DNA from: an uncultured Bacteroidota bacterium
Lineage (GTDB): Bacteria; Bacteroidota; Bacteroidia; Flavobacteriales; Schleiferiaceae
DNA length: 40,861 nucleotides
Direction of reading: 5' to 3'
NCBI GenBank assembly: GCA_913057235.1
Contig: CAJXNI010000026.1
Coordinates: 1 to 40,861, forward strand
In this document: one piece after another, positions 8,292 through 14,495 of the stretch
Layout: each line of letters begins with the position of its first letter
Position numbering within the stretch: the stretch's first letter is position 1
Program-made: the position numbers and the translations under genes
Notes under the pieces: model-generated
Database searches by the model: none
Told to the model about the DNA's origin: nothing
The model's input: only the letters and a program-made list of their open reading frames with translations

Positions 8292-9701
8292 ATGAAGATA
8301 GAACAGATATACACGGGTTGCTTGGCACAAGGGGCCTACTACATAGAAAGCGAAGGCGAAGCCGCCATTATTGACCCTTTGCGCGAAGTAGAGCCTTACC
8401 TACAAAGATTGGCGCAATCAGGCGCTCAGCTTAAGTACATTTTTGAAACGCATTTTCATGCCGACTTTGTGAGCGGGCATATTACGCTGGCGGAAAAAAC
8501 AAAGGCGCCTATTGTTTATGGGCCAGAAGCAAAACCTCATTTTGAGGCGCACATTGCTAAAGATGGAGAATCATTTAAGATAGGAGCGCTCACTTTAATA
8601 GCTTTGCACACGCCCGGTCATACTATGGAGAGCACCACCTATCTATTAAAAGATGCGCAGGGTAAAGACCACGCCATTTTTTCAGGAGACACCCTTTTCT
8701 TAGGAGACGTAGGCCGACCTGATTTAGCGCAAAAAGCTGCCAACCTTACGCAAGAAGAATTGGCCGGTAAATTATTTGATAGTTTACGTAGCAAAATTAT
8801 GCCTTTAGATGATCAGGTGGTGGTGTATCCGGCCCACGGAGCGGGCTCTGCTTGCGGTAAGAATATGATGAAGGAAACAGTAGATACCCTTGGCAACCAA
8901 AAGAAAATGAATTATGCCCTAAGGGCAGACATGACCCGCGAGGAGTTCATCCAAGAGGTAACGGATGGGCTTTTGCCGCCTCCCGCTTACTTTCCACTCA
9001 ACGTAAAAATGAATAAACAGGGATATGATAGCATTGATGACGTATACGAAAAAGGTCTCAACGCTCTTAGCCCTGATGACTTTGAACAAATGGCCGAGGC
9101 CACCGGGGCGGTTGTTTTAGACGTACGTCCAGAAAGTCAATTTGTGAAAGGCTTTATTCCGCAATCTATTTTTATTGGCTTAGATGGTGGTTTTGCACCA
9201 TGGGTAGGTGCTTTGCTTCAGGACACCCAGCAACCATTACTTTTAGTAGCCCCTAAAGATCGTGAAAAAGAAGCCATTACCCGCTTGGCCAGAGTAGGCT
9301 TTGATAATGTGCTAGGCTTCTTGAATGGGGGCATAGCAGCCTGGCAAGATGCTGAGAAAGAAATAGATTCTTTAGAAAGCCACATTGTGGCCCAGGTGGA
9401 ACAAAAACAAGCGGAAAGTCCAATAGCCATTGTAGATGTGCGCAAAAAAAATGAGTTTTTAAGTGAACACGTTAAAGAGGCACTAAATATACCGCTAGAC
9501 GATATTAATAGCAGTATGGCTGAGTTTCCTCAGAATGAAGATTTTTACTTGCACTGTGCGGGAGGGTATCGCTCGGTAATTGCAGCCAGCATTTTAAAAT
9601 CGAGAGGTTACCATAACATTATTAACATAGAAGGAGGCTTTGAGGCTTTAAAAGACAGTGACCTCAAGACCACAGACTATGTATGTCCGTCTACACTGTA
9701 A
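8292..9701 (+). CDS. Persulfide dioxygenase-rhodanese fusion (ETHE1-like, two rhodanese domains)
   Basis: The 469-residue protein has a metallo-beta-lactamase-fold dioxygenase (about 1-235) and two rhodanese domains (about 265-355 and 370-460). Expected iron ligands are visible: THFHADF (His54, His56, Asp58), TPGH (His110), SGDT (Asp133) and PAHG (His182). The usual last His of HxHxDH is Phe59, tolerable in a mono-iron persulfide dioxygenase. The first rhodanese domain has VAPKDR where the catalytic Cys loop should be, so it is probably inactive. The second has Cys422 in HCAGGYRS and should be active. Expected chemistry: glutathione or other persulfide plus O2 to sulfite, with the rhodanese moving sulfane sulfur, perhaps to thiosulfate. 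Confidence 0.92.
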   Translation: MKIEQIYTGCLAQGAYYIESEGEAAIIDPLREVEPYLQRLAQSGAQLKYIFETHFHADFVSGHITLAEKTKAPIVYGPEAKPHFEAHIAKDGESFKIGALTLIALHTPGHTMESTTYLLKDAQGKDHAIFSGDTLFLGDVGRPDLAQKAANLTQEELAGKLFDSLRSKIMPLDDQVVVYPAHGAGSACGKNMMKETVDTLGNQKKMNYALRADMTREEFIQEVTDGLLPPPAYFPLNVKMNKQGYDSIDDVYEKGLNALSPDDFEQMAEATGAVVLDVRPESQFVKGFIPQSIFIGLDGGFAPWVGALLQDTQQPLLLVAPKDREKEAITRLARVGFDNVLGFLNGGIAAWQDAEKEIDSLESHIVAQVEQKQAESPIAIVDVRKKNEFLSEHVKEALNIPLDDINSSMAEFPQNEDFYLHCAGGYRSVIAASILKSRGYHNIINIEGGFEALKDSDLKTTDYVCPSTL

Positions 9702-10303
9702 TGAAAAAAGACTTTTGGAATAGCCGGTATGACAGACCGGAATATGCTTACGGTGAAAAACCTAATGACTTTTGGGCTCAATGGCTAATGGATAAAAAAC
9801 CTGCCAAAGTGCTATTGCCTGCTGAAGGAGAAGGTCGCAATGCTGTTTATGCCGCCCAAAAAGGCTGGCAGGTATGGGCCTTTGATCAAAGTGAGGCCGC
9901 CCAAAGAAAAGCTCATATGCTGGCCAATCAAGCCGGGGTTGCGCTGCAAGAGTTTAAGGTGGCAGAGGCCCAAACTTACCGCCCTCCCATTACTCCGCAA
10001 GTAATCGGCCTGTTTTATGTGCATCTGCCACCCGACTTTCGGGCAGATTTCCACGCGAGTTGCGTGCAATGGCTGGCCCCAGGCGGCTATTTGGTACTGG
10101 AAGCATTTAATCCCAACCAGCTAAACATGGCTTCGGGGGGACCCAAAGTACCTGCGATGCTCATGAAAGCGGCTGAGCTAAAAGAGGAGTTTAAGGGTTT
10201 GATAATTGAAGAGGCTCAAGAGCTTACCGTAGAATTGGATGAGGGTCCTTACCACCAAGGTAATGCCGCGGTGGTACGTGTGGTAGCGCGCAAGCCAGAT
10301 TAG
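9701..10303 (+). CDS. Class I SAM-dependent methyltransferase (TehB/TPMT-like)
   Basis: About 200 residues from the ATG at 9701, which shares one base with the stop of the dioxygenase gene (TAATG); an in-frame ATG at 9683 lies inside that gene and is less likely. It begins FWNSRYDRPEYAYGEKPNDFW, the start usual in TehB/thiopurine methyltransferase-like enzymes. SAM motif I is LLPAEGEGRNAVYAA (38-52), and the C-terminal part has ELDEGPYHQGNAAVV. Members methylate small soft nucleophiles such as thiols, tellurite or selenite. Tight coupling to sulfur genes suggests a thiol, sulfide or persulfide substrate, but this is inference only. Confidence 0.85.
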   Translation: MKKDFWNSRYDRPEYAYGEKPNDFWAQWLMDKKPAKVLLPAEGEGRNAVYAAQKGWQVWAFDQSEAAQRKAHMLANQAGVALQEFKVAEAQTYRPPITPQVIGLFYVHLPPDFRADFHASCVQWLAPGGYLVLEAFNPNQLNMASGGPKVPAMLMKAAELKEEFKGLIIEEAQELTVELDEGPYHQGNAAVVRVVARKPD

Positions 10304-10353
10304 GAATTACTGCATTTGGTTTTAGAGGCCTCTGCTCTTTGTATCTTAGCCGC

Positions 10354-11364
10354 ATGAAAAAATTTGCATTATACGCGCTGTTAACAAGCGTGCTTGCTTC
10401 TTGCTCGCAGGGTGGTTTGCACCAAGAAAGATTGGATGGCTACGCCCAGGGTTCCACTTATCATATTACGTTTTTAAGCGAGCAAGAGGTTGATTTTCAA
10501 CGACCTATTGACAGTATTCTTAATGCCGTAGACCAGTCGGTAAGCACCTATGAGCGGGGTTCTTTAATTAGTAGGGTAAACCGTGGAGATACGGTTAGAC
10601 CCGATGAAATCATGCTCACCATGCTGGGTCAATCCAAGGCTGTATATCAACAAACCCAAGGCGCTTTTGACCCTACCATAGGCAGGTTGGTGCAATTCTG
10701 GGGATTTGGTCCCAAGGAGCAACGCCAGGCCGATAGCAGCAAAGTAGATTCTTTGTTGGCCTACTCGGGCTTGACCCATTTGCTGTGGAGTAAAAACCGT
10801 TTTTACCTACCACAAGGTTTCCAGTTAGATTTTAACGCCATAGCCCAAGGTTATACGGTAGACTTAATTGCCCAGTTTTTGAATCAAAAAGGTATTGTAA
10901 ACTATTTGGTAGAAGTAGGTGGGGAGGTGCGCTGCCGCGGAAGGAATTTAGAGGGCAAAGTCTGGCGCATTGGCATTGATAAACCGGTAGAAGAGATTGA
11001 TCAGCAGAACCGCTTTCAGGTGATAGTAGAATTAGACAGCATGGCATTGGCCACCTCTGGTAATTACCGAAAATTTTGGGTAGACGAAAAAACGGGAACA
11101 CGCTACGCTCATACACTAACCCCGGCCACAGGTTTCCCTGCGCGAAATCAGCTTTTAAGCGCTAGTGTGCTGGCATCCAGTGCTGCCCAGGCTGATGCCT
11201 ATGCCACCGCCTTTATGGTAATGGGTAAAAGTAAGGCTGTGGAGTTTTTACAAAAAAGCCCCCACAAGTTGGAGGCTTACTTAATTTCATCTACCCAAGA
11301 TTCTACTTGGGAAGTGTATCAAACTGAAGGCTTTAAAAAAGCAATACTTAACCCATCAGAGTGA
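10354..11364 (+). CDS. apbE: FAD:protein FMN transferase, lipoprotein
   Basis: About 336 residues from the ATG at 10354 (an upstream in-frame TTG at 10339 adds only MYLSR). The leader MKKFALYALLTSVLASC is a lipobox, with Cys17 as the lipidated residue, so the enzyme should be anchored facing the periplasm. ApbE motifs are clear: FDPTIGRLVQFWGFG (about 105-119), FNAIAQGYTVD (160-170), VEVGGEVRCRG (186-196), TSGNYRKF and TRYAHTLTPATG (249-260), and DAYATAFMVMG. ApbE links FMN to Thr/Ser of target flavoproteins such as NqrB, NqrC and RnfG. The gene follows the sulfur cluster by 50 bases and faces an NqrM-like gene, making Na+-NQR the likely client. Confidence 0.93.
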   Translation: MKKFALYALLTSVLASCSQGGLHQERLDGYAQGSTYHITFLSEQEVDFQRPIDSILNAVDQSVSTYERGSLISRVNRGDTVRPDEIMLTMLGQSKAVYQQTQGAFDPTIGRLVQFWGFGPKEQRQADSSKVDSLLAYSGLTHLLWSKNRFYLPQGFQLDFNAIAQGYTVDLIAQFLNQKGIVNYLVEVGGEVRCRGRNLEGKVWRIGIDKPVEEIDQQNRFQVIVELDSMALATSGNYRKFWVDEKTGTRYAHTLTPATGFPARNQLLSASVLASSAAQADAYATAFMVMGKSKAVEFLQKSPHKLEAYLISSTQDSTWEVYQTEGFKKAILNPSE

Positions 11365-11580
11365 ATTGGTGGCTATTTGAGGGCTTTCTTTTTCATCTTT
11401 TTTGCACTTATCCTGGGGGGAAGCACCACAAAAGGAACAACTCTCACCTCCTTCATTCAAAAAAGGACTGTTACTAGCGCAAGTGCCCGAGAACTCCCCG
11501 TCTTTTTTAGCCCAAATTTTTAGGGCTATTCCGGCAAATCCTACACCCAACAAAACCGCTGCTACAAGAAAAACTTCCAT
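11356..11580 (-). CDS. Small cysteine-rich membrane protein, NqrM-like
   Basis: The 74-residue protein has one N-terminal membrane helix (about 3-23), then SGTCAS, SCSFCG and KC, giving four cysteines at 34, 48, 51 and 59. This resembles NqrM (DUF539), a small single-helix protein with conserved cysteines needed to mature Na+-translocating NADH:quinone reductase, probably by iron delivery. The gene ends nine bases inside the 3' end of apbE, which serves the same complex. The sequence match to classical NqrM is only partial, so this could be a Bacteroidota variant or an unrelated metal-binding protein. Confidence 0.7.
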   Translation of the reverse strand: MEVFLVAAVLLGVGFAGIALKIWAKKDGEFSGTCASNSPFLNEGGESCSFCGASPQDKCKKDEKESPQIATNSL

Positions 11581-11592
11581 GAAAATCTAATT

Positions 11593-12612
11593 TTAAATAA
11601 TGTTTACTTCTGGTTCCAGATTAACGGCAAATTTACTAAAAACAGAGGTCTTAACTTGGTGAGCCAAGTCTTCTATTTCCGGGCCGGTTGCCTTTCCATA
11701 ATTCACCAAAACTAAGGCCTGTTTGGGGTGAACTCCGGCATCGCCATTTCGGTAACCTTTCCAACCAGCTTGTTCTATAAGCCAGCCAGCGGCCAGTTTT
11801 ATGGAACCGTCTTGTAATTTATAATGAGCTATACCCGGGTATTGTTTTTCCAGTTGTGAAAACTGCCCGTTATCAATAACCGGGTTCTTGAAAAAGCTGC
11901 CACTGTTGCCAATTTCGGCAGGGTTGGGTAATTTTTGGGAGCGTATATTAATTACGGCCTGCGCAATAGTATGGATGGAAGCTTCTGCTCCTTGTTTTTC
12001 CAGCTCTTGCTGAATAGCGCCATAACTGGTGTTCAGTTTATGGTTTTTAGCACTTAGCCTTAAAGTCACTTGGGTGATAATGTAGCGGCCTTTGCCTGCT
12101 TTCTTAAAGAGGCTGTCGCGGTAGCCAAACTGACATTCATCGGCTGTAAAGCCCACAAATTGACCGGTTTGTAAATCAAAGGCTCTCAGTTGGTAGAAGG
12201 TATCTTTAAGCTCTACCCCGTACGCGCCAATGTTTTGGATGGGCGCAGTGCCAACATTACCAGGAATAAGGGCCAGGTTTTCAATTCCGCCTAAGTTTAG
12301 GGATAGGCAATATTGCACCAGTTGATGCCAGTTTTCACCGGCTGCTGCGCTTACCAGCACTACTTCATCAGAGAGGTACTGCACCTCGGTACCTTTAAAA
12401 TTGAGCTGAACTACCAGCCCGGCAAAATCTTTAGTGAGCAGCATATTGCTCCCTCCCCCCAGCCAAAGCACTTGGTTTTCCTGGTATTCGGGTTGCTCTA
12501 AAAGCCAGGGAATTTCGTCTTCGCTAGTAAGTTGGACAAAAAACCGGGCTTTAGCCGCTATACCAAAAGTGTTGTACTCTTTTAAATTAAAGTCTTCTTG
12601 AATTTGCGGCAT
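11593..12612 (-). CDS. murB: UDP-N-acetylenolpyruvoylglucosamine reductase (type I)
   Basis: At 339 residues it matches the usual type I MurB length. It makes UDP-N-acetylmuramate in peptidoglycan synthesis, using FAD and NADPH. Visible features: the FAD-binding segment LGGGSNMLL (51-59), GIENLALIPGNVGTAPIQNIGAYG (109-132), YRDSLFK with Arg165, the catalytic Ser in GNSGSFFKNP (Ser239) and a C-terminal Glu in LEPEV (Glu333). It starts one base after the stop of the aminotransferase gene on the same strand, so the two are probably co-transcribed. Confidence 0.96.
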   Translation of the reverse strand: MPQIQEDFNLKEYNTFGIAAKARFFVQLTSEDEIPWLLEQPEYQENQVLWLGGGSNMLLTKDFAGLVVQLNFKGTEVQYLSDEVVLVSAAAGENWHQLVQYCLSLNLGGIENLALIPGNVGTAPIQNIGAYGVELKDTFYQLRAFDLQTGQFVGFTADECQFGYRDSLFKKAGKGRYIITQVTLRLSAKNHKLNTSYGAIQQELEKQGAEASIHTIAQAVINIRSQKLPNPAEIGNSGSFFKNPVIDNGQFSQLEKQYPGIAHYKLQDGSIKLAAGWLIEQAGWKGYRNGDAGVHPKQALVLVNYGKATGPEIEDLAHQVKTSVFSKFAVNLEPEVNII

Positions 12613-12613
12613 T

Positions 12614-13813
12614 TTAGAGCAAAGTTCCGGGGTAGTTTTTAAGGGCTTCTCTTAAAATTTCTACGCTTTCGCGAAGCTTGTCTTTCTCCAGCACGTAGGC
12701 CAGACGTACTTGATTTAAGCCCATGCCCGGGGTGGCGTAGAAACCTTCGGCTGGAGCCACCATTATGGTTTTGCCATTGGTTTCAAAAGCCGAAAGGAGC
12801 CACTGGGCAAACCGCTCGGCATTATCTACCGGAAGCTGCGCCACCGCATAAAAAGCCCCTTTGGGCTTTGGACAGTCTACGCCCTCAATACTGTTAAGGC
12901 CGTCTACTAAAATATCCCTTCGCTCCTTGTATTCTGTTTTCACTTCCTCGTAATAACTCTCCGAAGTCTGTAGTGCCTGCTCAGCCGCAATTTGCGCCAT
13001 GGTGGGTGGACTAAGGCGCGCCTGTGCAAACTTTAAAGCGGTGGCCATAAGGGCATTATTCTTAGAAATAAGGCAACCTATGCGCGCGCCACACATGCTG
13101 TAACGCTTAGAAACAGAATCTACCACAATAGCGTGTTCTTCCAGGTCTTCTAATTCCATGATAGATGTATGGGTTACGCCATCATAGGCAAACTCCCGGT
13201 ATACTTCATCGGCAATGAGGTATAGGTCATGCTCCAGGCAAATTTCCTTAAGCTTTTCCAGCTCTTCTCTGGAGTACAAGTAGCCGGTAGGATTGCCCGG
13301 GTTGCAAATCATAATAGCTCGGGTGTCACTGGTAATGAGCTTTTCAAACTCTTCCACTTCGGGTAGAGCAAATTCTTCTTCAATTTTTGAGGTGATAGGT
13401 ACCACGGTTACACCGGCATTTATGCTAAAGCCATTGTAGTTGGCGTAGAAAGGTTCAGGAATAATTACTTCGTCACCAGGGTCAGTAATGGAGTTTAAAG
13501 CAAACAATAGGGCTTCAGAGCCACCGGTGGTTACAATTAAATCATCTGGAGTAATATCAATTTTATGACTGGCGTAGTAATTGGCCAGTTTCTCCTTGTA
13601 GGAAGCAAAACCATCCGAAGGGCTGTAGCTCAAGATTTCCAGATTGGCCTTTTTAACCGCTTCAATAGCTTCAGGTGGTGTTTTTATGTCCGGTTGACCA
13701 ATATTCAAGTGGTACACGGTTTTCCCTTGAAAACTAGCCGCCTCTGCAAAGGGTGCTAATTTACGAATAGGAGATTCGGGCATGGTTTGCCCTTTTAATG
13801 AAATAGCCGGCAT
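12614..13813 (-). CDS. PLP-dependent aminotransferase, class I/II
   Basis: The 399-residue fold-type I aminotransferase has NIGQPDIKTP (37-46), the substrate/PLP segment NPGNPTG (171-177), LIADEVYREF with the PLP-binding Asp202 and Tyr205, and the Schiff-base lysine in SVSKRYSMCGARIG (Lys236). This is the aspartate/aromatic aminotransferase subgroup common in Bacteroidota; the exact amino acid cannot be read. The start at 13813 gives MPAISLKGQTMPESPIRKL; a later Met11 is also possible. It is followed by murB after one base. Confidence 0.92.
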   Translation of the reverse strand: MPAISLKGQTMPESPIRKLAPFAEAASFQGKTVYHLNIGQPDIKTPPEAIEAVKKANLEILSYSPSDGFASYKEKLANYYASHKIDITPDDLIVTTGGSEALLFALNSITDPGDEVIIPEPFYANYNGFSINAGVTVVPITSKIEEEFALPEVEEFEKLITSDTRAIMICNPGNPTGYLYSREELEKLKEICLEHDLYLIADEVYREFAYDGVTHTSIMELEDLEEHAIVVDSVSKRYSMCGARIGCLISKNNALMATALKFAQARLSPPTMAQIAAEQALQTSESYYEEVKTEYKERRDILVDGLNSIEGVDCPKPKGAFYAVAQLPVDNAERFAQWLLSAFETNGKTIMVAPAEGFYATPGMGLNQVRLAYVLEKDKLRESVEILREALKNYPGTLL

Positions 13814-13837
13814 AAGCGGTACTCTTTAAAATTGCAC

Positions 13838-13866
13838 AAAAAAACCCTCCGGCTTACACCGGAGGG
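13838..13866 (-). terminator. Rho-independent terminator after the DUF1573 gene
   Basis: CCCTCCGG (13845-13852) and CCGGAGGG (13859-13866) form a GC-rich hairpin with a six-base loop. An A-run at 13838-13844 becomes the T-run on the minus strand. It lies between the DUF1573 stop and the aminotransferase start, so it ends the upstream DUF1573 transcript. Confidence 0.88.
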
Positions 13867-13891
13867 CCACAAAAGTACGTGTTCTGTATTG

Positions 13892-14335
13892 TTATTTAGA
13901 CATCATACTGGTCTTCTCTTCTTTAGTAGGTACTGTTTTAGTGGGCTCCACTTTTTTAACACGACCTTTTATGCGTAAAACCTTTACAGGCGTAGCTGCA
14001 TTGGAATTTACGGTAACACTTTTATTAATGGGGCCTACACGGTTTGTGGCGTATTTTACCTTAATGACACCGCTCTCACCAGGACCAATGGGTTCACGAG
14101 GCCAGCTGGGTACAGTACAGCCGCAAGAGCCTTTGCAGTTGGTGATAATCAGAGGTTCTTTACCGGTATTGGTGAATTTAAATTCGCGGGTGCCATCGGC
14201 ATTTTGTTCAATGGTTCCGTAATCAATAACCTCAGTTTCAAAATTAATTTGGGGAGCATTGGGGTTTTTCTCCTCTTGAGCGAACGCTACAGTGGCCAAT
14301 AAGGCCAAGGCAACAGAGCTTAAAAACTTTTTCAT
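13892..14335 (-). CDS. DUF1573 exported protein
   Basis: This 147-residue protein has a signal peptide (MKKFLSSVALALLATVAFA) and one immunoglobulin-like DUF1573 domain: INFETEVIDYGTIEQNADGTREFKFTNTG, the CKGSCGCTVPSWPREPIGPGESG segment with three cysteines, and VTVNSNAATPVKVLRIKG. DUF1573 proteins are abundant in Bacteroidota envelopes and resemble ASH/MSP-type domains; their function is mostly unknown. A well-formed promoter precedes it and a strong terminator follows, so it is a single-gene transcript. Confidence 0.93.
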   Translation of the reverse strand: MKKFLSSVALALLATVAFAQEEKNPNAPQINFETEVIDYGTIEQNADGTREFKFTNTGKEPLIITNCKGSCGCTVPSWPREPIGPGESGVIKVKYATNRVGPINKSVTVNSNAATPVKVLRIKGRVKKVEPTKTVPTKEEKTSMMSK

Positions 14336-14359
14336 TTTGCTGTAGAATTTTTAGATGAT

Positions 14360-14389
14360 CAAAATTACTATTAATAATGGTCTTTACAA
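14360..14389 (-). promoter_or_regulatory. Full Bacteroidota promoter for the DUF1573 gene
   Basis: On the minus strand, TTG (14389-14387) is followed after exactly 19 bases by TAATTTTG (14367-14360), matching the TTG-N19-TAnnTTTG consensus of the Bacteroidota primary sigma factor. The ATG is 24 bases further on. This is the best complete promoter match noticed in the window. Confidence 0.75.
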
Positions 14390-14449
14390 GGTTATTTGAT
14401 AAAGCTAAAATTATACCAAACAGGCAGGTTCAGCCTTGAATTGAAGTGT

Positions 14450-14457
14450 TAACTTTG
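14450..14457 (+). promoter_or_regulatory. -7 promoter element for valS
   Basis: TAACTTTG matches TAnnTTTG and lies 38 bases before the valS ATG at 14496. No TTG sits at the 19-base distance; TTG occurs closer, at 14436 and 14441. Confidence 0.5.
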
Positions 14458-14495
14458 CCGCCTTGTTTTTTTTAGTGTCTAAAAGTGAGCATTTT

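Noticed and set aside
10324-10333. AGAGGCCTCT palindrome before apbE as an operator
   Set aside because: Only ten bases, at a length expected by chance several times in a window of this size, with no second copy noticed.
14463-14495. Upstream TTG start for valS
   Set aside because: It would begin only six bases after the -7 promoter box and adds residues not expected in ValS; the ATG at 14496 is preferred.
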